Source: an uncultured Chlamydiae bacterium (lineage in GTDB: Bacteria > Chlamydiota > Chlamydiia > Chlamydiales > SM23-39). Taken from it: a stretch of 64,000 nucleotides of DNA. The position numbers and the translations under genes were made by a program. The DNA lies in contig CAITMJ010000009.1 of NCBI GenBank assembly GCA_903893545.1, forward strand, positions 124,001 to 188,000, in the 5' to 3' direction. Positions 17,701 through 27,300 of the stretch are shown here, one piece after another. The notes below the pieces were generated by a model, which saw only the letters and a list, made by a program, of their open reading frames with translations, ran no database searches and was not told the origin of the DNA. Every line of letters starts with the position of its first letter. Within the stretch, counting starts at the first letter, position 1.

Positions 17701-18448
17701 CTCGGGACGGGAGGGAAGCGACTCGGTAAGCTGTTTCAGCGACGGTAACGCCTTTGTAAATCGATGAACTATTTTTGATGGATTTCCCCAGAAATCCAGC
17801 GATTGTTTTCCCTCCTCTTTCACAGGTTTTTTTCCAAGCTGTGTCTTTAAGGCCCCCATGCACTCCATCTCCGATCGCAGAAGCTGCTTTAGAGAAGGTG
17901 CGCGCTGAAGGGTCATGTCTGCATTTAGAGCCCCATTCGCCGAATTTAGAACCCGCTTTTGAGACCGAAGATTGGAGCCATTTTTGCGTGCGCACCGTGT
18001 TTCCATCTTGATGGTGCAATTTTGACCGATCGGTACAGACATCTGCAGAGTATTTCGCCATCTCTGCCTGCACTGCGGATTGCCCGGCAGCTTGAGAGAA
18101 AACTTTCATGGCGTTTGCAGATGAGCCGTATTTGCCGATCTGAGCGTTTAATTTTCTTGTAGAGAGGGTTCCGTTGCTTAAATTCTTTGCTTGGCTTTGA
18201 TACGTATTTTTTTGATACGTTTCTCTTTTCTCGGTTTGTTGATCTTGATTCGCCTTTCCCAGTTCTATTTTAGCTGCAGCAAAAGAGACCTTTTTCGATG
18301 GAATGGTCACTGAGGTTTTTACCCCAACCGTTTCACCGACGATTTTAAAAGTTTTTTTTGCGAGATCTGCCGCTTTCTTTCTCTCTTCAGCATTAGAGGT
18401 ATTTTTAGGGGAGGAACAGTTGGAAGAGGAACCAATCGAATTTACCAT
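14762..18448 (-). CDS. giant TPR protein, possible effector
   Basis: About 1,228 residues from ATG 18448 (start of MVNSIGSSSNCSS). A TTG at 18499 would add 17 residues; neither has a clear ribosome site. The Ser/Thr/Lys/Gln-rich N-terminus (about 1-220) looks disordered. Two Gly/Ala-rich hydrophobic stretches follow near residues 265-310. Residues about 600-900 form TPR units (AGYLHLKQNKHELAKADY, ALYGLGMAYLGLKNSDSA, NAMLGSTCVNIGAFSEAKPH). The C-terminal 330 residues contain further Ala/Gly-rich hydrophobic segments. The mix of disordered N-terminus, hydrophobic pairs and TPRs fits a secreted host-interaction protein, but no known family is recognised. It is probably the first gene of a two-gene operon with the downstream TPR/Sel1 gene. 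Confidence 0.8.
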   Translation of the reverse strand: MVNSIGSSSNCSSPKNTSNAEERKKAADLAKKTFKIVGETVGVKTSVTIPSKKVSFAAAKIELGKANQDQQTEKRETYQKNTYQSQAKNLSNGTLSTRKLNAQIGKYGSSANAMKVFSQAAGQSAVQAEMAKYSADVCTDRSKLHHQDGNTVRTQKWLQSSVSKAGSKFGEWGSKCRHDPSARTFSKAASAIGDGVHGGLKDTAWKKTCERGGKTIAGFLGKSIKNSSSIYKGVTVAETAYRVASLPSREERRDLLIGAGTDISCLAGATTLVAMGPAPVGLLMRGTVAFGTAAVASFASSEIKDRIQRLLTTNPDLPSGGTGLSLSPELLAQMQANPSTSGNSLGIITDSIQNFQNESEKNHDSTIQFFYPVLSANLNPIEAPAAPANLLPSSDQSFPFVVPQKKRTAQEPPAISLKKTSEASKVLSRESKKIFNAYFGPAKPPNPNESNKGLERAVKAHGGFWINNDSGKLAYGGMIGGSFSTGNPVVIGAAVTGIIGIEVYHQIKDYMRAKERERVQQNEQQLQRYSKSGTIDDLKKMNRILKACPQLQEKYPQLRETIKETLQENGRLLWKESRWGKVQSAHKAGKLDEALKNLDRLGKSFPNDVEIFQTAGYLHLKQNKHELAKADYGSAKELAPNDWNALYGLGMAYLGLKNSDSASVYFDQAGEVASTAEQKTRADAEWLECKSEKADALFKAGKKIDALKICREILGKDENNFTANAMLGSTCVNIGAFSEAKPHLLKALKANPNNPHLLQKLATAHYEEKDFLSATERLVQAREFESDLEQKTLLEANLRTCRMAEAAKQLNKDNIDGAKPPLEAIVAENPTDSEANLTLLDISLAEQKFENAKKYGENLKSEKVLKDLDAICNHRAKSFKDQGNALAADACLDTLYQNKSPSIWTGIDHAIAKGIHQTLAPLNKAGMSLAKWGDDRVRKYHQATTSKKSRSDLFDAAAVQGAANALNQAIVYAPETISGLLGGYMVNAFVNRKQYKDFNEAAWDVAKGTGVATLNQAAIQVGFGAAKGLAVEVYKEAGAVAAEVYEGAGAMIQKMCPEAIQKEAVANLEKLAKLIPEDATKQIFQNLEKVNKLIPDKLKNIIGQPAMIFSVGQAVFCEKSWEKTADKVLEIGVNTACSVGLTAVLTPVLTPLGASFASGIIMTGVKAIFTSPEIKPKPIIVQSQPQIEDSGIDQVMMIYLAVNRELQNTSLPETGLSPYYIPTQNYRN

Positions 18449-18577
18449 CTTATTGCCATTTGCCGCTTTTTTAACGAGGCAGGCTAAAGATTTCGGCAAT
18501 ATTACACAAGAAAAAACAATTTATAAATAAAATCTTTACATATTAAGCAAACTCAAAAAATTAGGCTATTTAAATCT

Positions 18578-20359
18578 TTAGGAGTTTTTATGGTCAAGTT
18601 CTTGCCAGCGAAGGTAGAGCTGTTCGATTTGTGTTTCTACAAGACTAATCGCCTTGCAAATTTCAAAGAGGCGAGCGGGGTCTTCAGCGATCTCTTTTTC
18701 TAGAAGAAGCTGGTTGAACGCGCGCACTTCTCCTTCGAGCTTTTCGATCTTTCGTTCGATGGCATCGAATTCTTTTTTCTCCTGGTAGGAGAGTTTTTGC
18801 GACTTTTTCTCTGGAGGGGGAGCGTCGGCTTTTTTCTCTTTTGGAACAGGGGCTGTTTTTTGCGCCTTTTCCCACTGCATATAGTCGGAGAAGAGTTCTG
18901 TCTTTTCCGGATTGCCAAGCGCTAGGACTGAATTGCAGATCCGATCGAGCATGCAGCGGTCATGGGTGATGAGGACGACTGCGCCGGGAAATTCTAGGAG
19001 GCTCTCTTCGAGGGTTTCAAGGGTGGGAATGTCGAGGTCATTGGTCGGTTCATCGAGGAGCAGGATGTCTGCAGGTTGCAGCATGAGGTGAGCAATGGCG
19101 ATGCGCGCCCGCTCTCCGCCAGAGAGCTTACCGATAGGGATTTCGAGAATATCCGGCGAGAAAAGAAAGCGTTTACACCATCCGTTGATGTGGATGGGCT
19201 GGCCGCGAAAGGAGACGAAGTCCCCTTTTGGGGAGAGGGCGTCTTTAAGAGAGATATTGAGGGGGAGCTGAGCCCGATGTTGATCGAAATAGACGACTTG
19301 AAGGCCTTCGGCTTTTTTGATCGTGCCGAGGTCGGGCGTGACTTCATCGGCGAGCATTCGGAGAAGGGTCGTTTTACCAGAGCCGTTTGGTCCCATCAGG
19401 CCGATGCGGGTACCGGGCGATAGGGTAAAGTCGAGGTGAGAGAAAAGGGTCTTTCCCCCAATTGCTTTGGAGAGGTTTTTGGCGACGATGAGCTTTCTTG
19501 TCTCCCGTTCTGTCGAAGAAAAGTCGATTTTGGCCTTTTTTTGTCGGTTTCTCGCTTGGATATCGGCGTAATCTTCTAAAATCTCTTTTGCCTCGTCGAT
19601 GCGCGATTGGGATTTTGTGGTCCTCGCTTTTACGCCTGCCCGAAGCCACTCTGTTTCGCGGCGAGCTTTGGTGGCGATCCTTCGCTCTTGGGCAAGCTGT
19701 CCTTGCAGAAACTGTTCTTTTTTCGAGAGGAATTCCGCATAGGGTTCATCGATTGCAAAGAGCCCTTTTGGATAGGTTTTATCGATTTCTATAATCCGGC
19801 TCGTCACATGTTGGAGAAAATAGCGGTCATGGCTGACGAGTAGGTAGGTGGGGGATTCTTTTTCCAAAAACTTTTCTAGCCAGAGAATGCCCTCTAAATC
19901 GAGGTGGTTTGTCGGTTCATCGAGAAGAAGGAGGTCTGGGGAGGAGATGAGTTCGACGGCAAATCCGAGCCGTTTTTTCCATCCGCCTGAAAGAAGGGCA
20001 GCAGAGGGTTCTTCTCCAGTAAAGCCCAGCTTGCTTAGCCAAATGTCTGCAAGGCGCTCTTTTTCATAGTGCGGCAGATCGCCTTTAACGGCATCGACTA
20101 GGATTTGCTTAGGATTCAAATCGGCAAATTCGCACATCTGGGGCACGTAGCCGATGGACAGGTCCCTTTTTGGAGAGAGTGTGCCGCTATCTGGCTTTTC
20201 AAGCCCTGCTAAAATTTTTAAGAGAGTCGACTTGCCGCAGCCATTGAGGCCGATCAGGCCGATCTTATCGCCTGCAAAAATGCTTAAAGAAAGATCCTCA
20301 AAAAGAGGTCTTGTACTGAATGCTTTGGAAATGGATTGGCAACTAAAAAGTAAACTCAT
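18578..20359 (-). CDS. uup: ABC-F family ATPase, Uup type
   Basis: Soluble protein with two fused ATP-binding cassettes and no membrane part; ABC-F proteins act on the ribosome or, for Uup, also affect DNA repair and transposon excision. Walker A motifs are GLNGCGKST and GPNGSGKTT; signature motifs are LSGGWKKR and LSGGERAR; Walker B segments LLLLDEPTNHLD and ILLLDEPTNDLD follow. A charged linker separates the cassettes, and the C-terminal helical, coiled-coil-rich tail (from about residue 505) matches Uup. I start at ATG 20359 (MSLLFSCQSISKAF), where homology begins; an upstream ATG at 20434 would overlap the preceding gene. It lies 32 bp downstream of the glycosidase gene. Confidence 0.88.
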   Translation of the reverse strand: MSLLFSCQSISKAFSTRPLFEDLSLSIFAGDKIGLIGLNGCGKSTLLKILAGLEKPDSGTLSPKRDLSIGYVPQMCEFADLNPKQILVDAVKGDLPHYEKERLADIWLSKLGFTGEEPSAALLSGGWKKRLGFAVELISSPDLLLLDEPTNHLDLEGILWLEKFLEKESPTYLLVSHDRYFLQHVTSRIIEIDKTYPKGLFAIDEPYAEFLSKKEQFLQGQLAQERRIATKARRETEWLRAGVKARTTKSQSRIDEAKEILEDYADIQARNRQKKAKIDFSSTERETRKLIVAKNLSKAIGGKTLFSHLDFTLSPGTRIGLMGPNGSGKTTLLRMLADEVTPDLGTIKKAEGLQVVYFDQHRAQLPLNISLKDALSPKGDFVSFRGQPIHINGWCKRFLFSPDILEIPIGKLSGGERARIAIAHLMLQPADILLLDEPTNDLDIPTLETLEESLLEFPGAVVLITHDRCMLDRICNSVLALGNPEKTELFSDYMQWEKAQKTAPVPKEKKADAPPPEKKSQKLSYQEKKEFDAIERKIEKLEGEVRAFNQLLLEKEIAEDPARLFEICKAISLVETQIEQLYLRWQELDHKNS

Positions 20360-20391
20360 GGAGAACCAGTATAGCAGAAATTGGGGATTAT

Positions 20392-23058
20392 TTACCGGAA
20401 TAAATCGATGAGGTTTGCGATAAGGCCAGACCAACCATTTTGATGCGATGCGCCGAGACCTCGGCCATTATCTCCATGGAAATGTTCATAGAAGAAAAAA
20501 TAATCTTTAAAATGGGGATCGTTTTGGAACTTTTCATAATCGCCATACATCGGCCTCTCTCCCTTCGCATCTTTTTTGAAGAGGTTCAGAAGTCGCAATG
20601 CAAATGATCTGGCCATCTCATCGATGGTCACTGGGGCTTCTTTTCTCACGCGGATCTTCATGTTGTCTTTAAATACTCCGCCAAGGCGAGAAAGGGTATC
20701 GATGAGGAGGTAGTTGAGCGGCAGCCAAACAGGTCCACGCCAATTAGAGTTGCCCCCTTTGATCTTTTCACTCGATTCTCCCGGCTCATAAAAGATCGTG
20801 TAGTTGGACCATTTTGCAGGGTGTTTTTGATGGTATTTCGAGAGGCTCCGAAGTCCGTAACTCGAACGGAACTCTTCAGGATCCCAAATTGTGGTGAGGA
20901 ACCTTTGCAGCTCAGAGGTATTGAGAAGACCGAGGAGGTGATAGGTGCCGGCTTTGTGGGGGATTTTCTGGATGCATTTCGAGGTTAAATCGGGCCGATT
21001 TTGCAGCATCCACTGATAGGAGCTATAAAAAACAGGAAAACTTCTCAGCTCTTCCTCGTCCCACACGTCTGTTGCAAAGAGAGGGATAATCCCCTCTAAA
21101 GAGCGAACGACAATTTCCTCGGCGCTGCCATCGGGTTTGCGAAGGTGGCTGTGGAAAAAGCCGGCTTTGTCGTTCCACATGTCATAGGAGCGCCCATGCC
21201 CTTTTCTCATGGAGGCTGCAACATAGACAAAATGTTCGAAAAATTTGATCCCCAACCCTTCATAATTCGGATTTCTCTTGGAAAGTGTGAGCGCAATCCG
21301 CATTAAGTTAAGACAGAGAAGGGAGATCCAGCCAACTCCATCGGCCTGATCTAAGCTAAATCCTTCCGGCAGCTTTAGGGATCTATCTGTAAACCCAATG
21401 TTATCCATCCCGAGAAAACCGCCTTCGAAGACGTTATTTCCCTTCGTGTCGACTTTGTTGATCCACCAGGAAAAGTTCATGAGTAGTTTATGAAAACATT
21501 TTTCTAAAAAGTCATAATCTTCGCGGCCTGTTTTTTTCTTCTCAAACTCAAAGATTTTTAAAGCCGCCCAAGCTTGTATTGGAGGATTGATGTCGTCAAA
21601 TCCCCATTCATAGGAAGGGATCGCGCCGTTGGGGTGTTGGAATTGATCAAAAAGTAGGAGCCATAATTGATCTTTGGCAAATTCAATATCGATAAGCGCA
21701 AAGGTGACCGTATGAAAAGCTAGATCCCATGCGGCAAACCAGGGAAATTCCCATTTGTCTGGCATCGAAAAAACGCGCAGCGATTTAATGTGCCGCCAGT
21801 GCATATTTCGGATGAATTTATGAGATTCCGGCGGTGGGTTGTTGGCATCATCGCCCATTAGCCAAGCTTCTACATCGAAAATGTAGCTCTGTTTACTCCA
21901 GATCATCCCTGAGAGCGCTTGCCTTTGGATCGCTTTTTCTTCCGCGGTTGCATTCTTCGGGTGAACCGATGCGTAGAAAAGATCTGCTTCTTGTTTTCGC
22001 TTGAGGATCACTTTTTCGATATCCCAAAGGGGATTTTTCATTTTGATGTCTGTCAACCGAAGGAGCACAGTCGCACTTTTCCCCGGTTCGATTGCAGGAA
22101 AAAAATAGTGGAGCGCCGCTTTGGTTCCAAAGGATTTTGGATTGATTGCATCCATTTTTTTTTCAATCAAGTAGCGATGGAAAGCGTCTTTGACGTAAGG
22201 GGTTGAATTAGGTTCTTGCCAAAGAGCTTCTTTGTTGGTCTCGTTATTGGTGAAAAGCGGAAGGCCTTTTTGTGAACCATAGAGATAGTGGGTCCCAAGG
22301 CGATAGTCGAAGAGCAAAAATTTAGAAGGTTTTTTGCCGTTATCACTGGCCACTAAGCAAGGGACTTTGCCCGGTTCTTTTTGGATCACCGGCTCTCGTT
22401 CTCGAGTAGGACCCCACGACCATTCGTTGCGGAACCATAGGTGGGGAAGGATATGGAGCTCGGCTGGCTCTGGGCCTCGATTGAATGCCTCGATCCGGAT
22501 GCAAATATCTCCAACGTCTGCCTTTGCGTACTCGATAAAAATATCGAAATACCGATTTTCATTGAAAATCCCTGTATCGAGAAGTTCAAATTCCCGATCT
22601 TGAGGGCTTCGTTTCTGATTTTCTTCGAGGAGCTGCTCGTAGGGATATGCCGCTTGGGGGTATTTATAGAGGTATTTGAGGTAGCTATGCGTCGGGGTGG
22701 CATCGAGATGATAATAGCATTCTTTGACGTCTTCTCCATGGTTTCCTTCCCAAGAATTGACGCCGTAGAGCCTCTCTTTTAAGCGCTTATCGCGTCCGTT
22801 CCAAAAGGCGGGGGCAAATAAAAGGGTTTGGAAACGATCGGAGATGCCTGCGATCCCATCCTCTGACCACCGATAGGTACGAAGGTGGGCATGGTCATAG
22901 GGAAAATAGGCCCACGCATCCCCATCGGCGCTATAGTCTTCGCGGACATTTCCCCAGCCCCGCTCAGAGACATAGGGACCCCATTTTTCCCACGGAGAAA
23001 CGGCGGTGAGAAGCGAGACTTCTTGTCGTTTTTCTAGGCGTTTTGTTTCTGGATCCAT
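20392..23058 (-). CDS. GH63-type glucosidase
   Basis: An 888-residue, cytoplasmic-looking protein related to the (alpha/alpha)6-barrel glycosidases of family GH63 and the MGH1-like domain (mannosylglycerate/glucosylglycerate hydrolases, processing glucosidases). Diagnostic stretches are PWFAAWDLAFHTVTFALID and AKDQLWLLLFDQFQHPNGAIP in the barrel, GGNSNWRGPVWLPLNYLLI, and near the end LGASHQNGWSGLIANLI. The protein lacks a signal peptide, so its substrate is probably internal (a compatible solute or glycogen-derived sugar). It is divergent from the autotransporter operon. The exact substrate cannot be read from the sequence. Confidence 0.85.
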   Translation of the reverse strand: MDPETKRLEKRQEVSLLTAVSPWEKWGPYVSERGWGNVREDYSADGDAWAYFPYDHAHLRTYRWSEDGIAGISDRFQTLLFAPAFWNGRDKRLKERLYGVNSWEGNHGEDVKECYYHLDATPTHSYLKYLYKYPQAAYPYEQLLEENQKRSPQDREFELLDTGIFNENRYFDIFIEYAKADVGDICIRIEAFNRGPEPAELHILPHLWFRNEWSWGPTREREPVIQKEPGKVPCLVASDNGKKPSKFLLFDYRLGTHYLYGSQKGLPLFTNNETNKEALWQEPNSTPYVKDAFHRYLIEKKMDAINPKSFGTKAALHYFFPAIEPGKSATVLLRLTDIKMKNPLWDIEKVILKRKQEADLFYASVHPKNATAEEKAIQRQALSGMIWSKQSYIFDVEAWLMGDDANNPPPESHKFIRNMHWRHIKSLRVFSMPDKWEFPWFAAWDLAFHTVTFALIDIEFAKDQLWLLLFDQFQHPNGAIPSYEWGFDDINPPIQAWAALKIFEFEKKKTGREDYDFLEKCFHKLLMNFSWWINKVDTKGNNVFEGGFLGMDNIGFTDRSLKLPEGFSLDQADGVGWISLLCLNLMRIALTLSKRNPNYEGLGIKFFEHFVYVAASMRKGHGRSYDMWNDKAGFFHSHLRKPDGSAEEIVVRSLEGIIPLFATDVWDEEELRSFPVFYSSYQWMLQNRPDLTSKCIQKIPHKAGTYHLLGLLNTSELQRFLTTIWDPEEFRSSYGLRSLSKYHQKHPAKWSNYTIFYEPGESSEKIKGGNSNWRGPVWLPLNYLLIDTLSRLGGVFKDNMKIRVRKEAPVTIDEMARSFALRLLNLFKKDAKGERPMYGDYEKFQNDPHFKDYFFFYEHFHGDNGRGLGASHQNGWSGLIANLIDLFR

Positions 23059-23120
23059 ATTTTATTCCATAACAAAGGGTCAGAATTTTTTCTTTACAAA
23101 TCGACGATCGAGGACAGATA

Positions 23121-24302
23121 ATGCGGCTGGTGAGCAAAAATTTTTTTACAGTATTACTTCTACTGCACCCCATCCTTGGGTCGGCTATTGGCAGCAATGC
23201 TAAGATTGTCGATCAGTATCTACTCGAAAACGCCCCGGCTTCTGTGGTATCGCTCATCTCTTCGCTAGAAGGTGAGGCGCTTCAAGATGCGATGAATGGC
23301 ATTTCTCCTGCCAGAAACGGACTTGGGATCTTTTGCACACAAAATACGATCTTCGCTTTAAACGAGCTGATTCGGCAACGCCACTCCGACGATCGATTTT
23401 TAGGATGTAACTACTCGTTTAGCTGCGATCCTACGCAAAAAAGACTCTCCTGTGAAAATAGAGAGAACGATTACGTCATGTGGCTCGGCCTGATCGAAGA
23501 GTATACAAAGGATATCCCTGGGCAAGAAACTCCTCATTTTCAGGAGATCACGAAGGGGGCGTTAATCGCTTTTGAGAACGACCGAGAAAAGGGATTGGAT
23601 TTTTGCTTTGGATATACATTCACTCACCTCTGGGAAAAAGAAGATCTGGGCAAGGCTTCGATCAACCAATATTATCTGGCCTGGAGCGGAATGACGGAGC
23701 GAGATGAGTATTACATCGACTATTCGGCCTGGGTCGGGTATCACCAAATTTATAACCACCGCCACATCAATTTTCCGGGCTATAAGGAGTCGGCGACAAC
23801 GAGTATTTTGGGCTGGCAGCTAATGCCTCACTTAGAAGTTGGATGCGAGGAAGAAGGAGATTGGGGAACAGCCGAACCATTTATCTCGTTGGATTGGGCC
23901 AATAACTTTGATCAGGGCTTCATGGAGCATGGAGCGGGGGCTTTGGATATGATCCAGAAATCGCACTACACTTCTATGCTAAAAAGCGAAGTCGGATTGC
24001 GTTTTTATGAATGCATGGAGTGCGAGAACCTCGGCTTTAGATATATTTTTAAAGAGAAGTTGAGCTACATCAATAAAGCGATTTTTGGCGCCGGCAAAGT
24101 CACGGCTGCGATCCCGGGAACGCTCAATCGATTCACCGTCCATACTTTGCCAGGAACTCTCAACCTCGTTTCTTTTGGCGTTGATTTTCTTTTTGTTCCG
24201 CTGTACCAAAACACATTTTATATAAGTCTTAGTTACGATGGGGAACTGGGCAGTTCCTACCAATCTCACGAAGGTTTATTGAAACTATTATGGCAATTTT
24301 AA
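23121..24302 (+). CDS. outer-membrane barrel protein, autotransporter-like without passenger
   Basis: A 393-residue protein with a signal peptide (FFTVLLLLHPILGSAIGS) and alternating beta-type sequence ending in ...LLKLLWQF, the terminal aromatic residue recognised by the Bam complex. Its second half aligns by eye with the barrel of the next gene: EKLSYINKAIF with QKASYVNRYTF, SEVGLRFYE with SEVGVNLFE, and the last strands. It therefore looks like a barrel-only autotransporter relative. Cys-containing segments (SFSCDPTQKRLSCEN) are present. GAGGA lies 7 nt before the ATG. The next gene begins immediately after its stop. Confidence 0.78.
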   Translation: MRLVSKNFFTVLLLLHPILGSAIGSNAKIVDQYLLENAPASVVSLISSLEGEALQDAMNGISPARNGLGIFCTQNTIFALNELIRQRHSDDRFLGCNYSFSCDPTQKRLSCENRENDYVMWLGLIEEYTKDIPGQETPHFQEITKGALIAFENDREKGLDFCFGYTFTHLWEKEDLGKASINQYYLAWSGMTERDEYYIDYSAWVGYHQIYNHRHINFPGYKESATTSILGWQLMPHLEVGCEEEGDWGTAEPFISLDWANNFDQGFMEHGAGALDMIQKSHYTSMLKSEVGLRFYECMECENLGFRYIFKEKLSYINKAIFGAGKVTAAIPGTLNRFTVHTLPGTLNLVSFGVDFLFVPLYQNTFYISLSYDGELGSSYQSHEGLLKLLWQF

Positions 24303-27300
24303 ATGCTTTTGCTTGTTTTTTTCTGTGCTCTTTTTACGGCTTTTGAGGTAGGCGCGCTCACGTCACTCGTTGTAGATATTGCTGGAGACACCAATGCAGC
24401 AACCGGAGGAACGATTGGGCTGACCGGCGATCTTCGAGGCGTTCTCAACTATGCCAATGAGCATCCCGCTGATTACGCCATTACATTTTCAGGAGCCGGA
24501 GTTGGCACGAATACGCTACAAGGGATATTGCCTATTTTAAATTTTCCGGACGCTTCCCATATCATTACTATCGATGGCGCAAATGCCGTTACAATTGATG
24601 GAGGAGGAGTTTATCCGGGATTTCTCATAGTGACTGGAACGATCACATTGGAAAATTTCACCATTTCCAATTGCGCTTCTACCGGCGGCAATGGAGGATC
24701 CGGATATCCTGGAGGCGATGGGGGATCTGGGGTCGGTGCCGCTGTATTGCTCTACGGAGGAAGCCTAATTTTAGAAAATATGACGTTGTCTAACTCAAGT
24801 TGTGTCGGAGGCAATCTCGGGACGAATTTGGGAGGCAATGGCGGCCCTGGCGGCGGTGGTGGCGGTACCTTTGGCGGAAACGGAGGAAACGCTTCTGTTG
24901 CCATGGGCGCTGGCGGCGGGGGCGGCGGTTATGGAGCCTCTGGCGGCAGCGCGACAGTATTAGGTGAGGGGGGCGGCGGCGGCGGCCTTGCACCGGGAGG
25001 CGCTGGAGGCAATAGCGACACTGCTGGAACAGGAGGGAGCGCGTATGGATTTGCATCTAACGGTGGCGCTGGCCAAGGAGGTGCAGCTGGCGGAGCTCTT
25101 GGCGGCGGCGGTGGCGGCGCGGGCGTAAATCCTGGTGGCGGCGGCGGCGGCGGGCCAGGCGGCGGTGCCGGTTCAGGCGGTCACGGAGGAGCCGGAGCGG
25201 ATGCTGTTGGCGGCGGCGGCGGCGGAGGTACTGGCGGCGCAGGGGGAACTGGCGCTGATTTTGGCGGCGGCGGCGGCGCTGGATATGGTTCCTCTTCGAA
25301 AGGAACCTCAGTCTATGGAGGCGATGGGGGGCCTGGGCTAGGAACAGGAGGTCCTGCATACGGCGCAGGCCTTTTTCTAAAGAGCGGATCTTTGACCATT
25401 CAAGGTCAGGGAGAGATTTCCGGGTCTACTCTTACAGCAGGATCTCCTACGCCTGCTAGCCCTTCTGTGAATGGATGGAGCATCTGCGATCAGAATGCAA
25501 ATTTGACAATCACGATGAATCCAAGTTCAGGCGAAACGATCACTATCACAGAGAGCTTTATTCTTGGAAACTACACGCAAAATGGCCCAGGAACGGTCAG
25601 CATACAATACAATAGTTCAACCCCTCCAGTCATTACGGGTTCATCCCCTCCATTTACTGTATCGCCACAACCGGCGTTTTATACAGTTGAGACGAATGTG
25701 AGCATTGAGCAAGGGACTCTCAATTTCCAAGGATCTAGATTCCAATATTTAATCAATGGGTATACCTATGAGATCTATACGCCAGATCTCACAGTGAATA
25801 ATGGAAATTTTACCCTGCAATCTGGGACCACACTCAGCGGCACTGGCGCGCTCAATGTTTCAAACGGAGTGTTCACAGCCCAGTCTGGATCTACAATTTC
25901 TATCAGTCCTGGGACGTTTTTTCTAGGAGGAAACCTAACTTTTAATTCCGGATCTACTATAGATGTTACAGTAACCCCAACTTCTGCTTCTCTTCTTATC
26001 ACTGGAGATTCGTCGGGTTTAAATCTTTCACAAAGCAATTTGGACATTACAGTTTCTTCTGGAAGTTATCCAACAACCCCTTCTGTCTATACGCTTGTCG
26101 TGGGAACCTCAGATTTTCAAAATGGCACCTTTAATGAAGTAACTGTCAATGGATCGTCGGGCGAAGTTTATTTTTCTCCTCCAAATGCGCCCAACGCTGT
26201 TTTTTATCCCATCAACGTCCCTTATGGTCTTAGCTCTGCGACGATTTATTTTGGCGTAGATACGCTTCAAAGTTTTGTCCTCTTTGACCCTTGCGCAGGT
26301 CTTATCATCGTAGATCTCTTATTGCCTGGAGAAGCATCGGTGGCTTTGTCTGACTTTTTTGCCAATCAATGTAGCTTTACGCTGCAAGCTCTTGGAAGCG
26401 TTACCACTTCTGTCAACCAACAGATCGTTCAGCAGAAAAAAACGGCAGGAGGGACAGGCGCAATTGCCGCTTGGCACCGTGCAAAAGATCTTTTAGTGCA
26501 GGCTGAGCCTGTAAAACAAGCACCGAAAAAAAACCCATTTATATTTTCTGCGATGCAGCAAACCCCGCTCTTTTCTATTTCCGCAAATGCCTTTGGTCAA
26601 TTTCAACACCAAGCCGCAGTAACTTTGAATGCAGCCTCTCTATCCGCCTATGGAACCTCATCGCAAGGTCTTATCCTAGGGATCGATTATTTAGGGCTGG
26701 ACACGACGCTGGTTGGAGGCGCAATCAGCTACATCTATTCAGATCTCAATCAACCGGCAAAGTCGGGAACGCAGAAAACCGATACCTTCCTCGGAACATT
26801 TTATACAGGACTTCTCTTCGATCAGCTCTCTTTAGACCTCCTCATCACTGGAGGGTATAATCGAAACCTTGGAAGGCGCAATTCTCCTGGGATTCCTTCA
26901 GCCACAAAAACCTTCCCCGGGACGCCCTATAGCTATACAACGCTTGGCATCCCTGCTAGTTCCTCTAAATCTTCGTACGACAGCTACCAGCTCACCCCTC
27001 ACTTTGATCTCAACTATGAGATTGGATTTGACTGGATCTCCCTTCTTCCCTTTATTCAATCCGACTGCGTGATTACCTTTGAAAAAGCGTTCCAAGAGAC
27101 TGGCGGCGGCTTTTTCGAATTTTCTTCCTGCGGCAAAGTGTATGATTTCAACAATGCGGTCGGCTCTTTACTGACCTTCTTTTTGCAGAGTGAGGTAGGG
27201 GTCAACTTATTTGAGCAGCTAGAATTAGGCAATAAAGGCGCCTTCGTCTTTCGACAGAAAGCCTCTTATGTAAATCGCTATACCTTTCCCTACATTCTTC

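Noticed and set aside
24790..25359. Arg/His-rich frames opposite the Gly tract
   Set aside because: They are the complement of GGC/GGN codon runs, with no independent start signals.
24690..25362. Gly tract as a CRISPR or tandem-repeat array
   Set aside because: No regular unit or spacer; irregular in-frame Gly codons.
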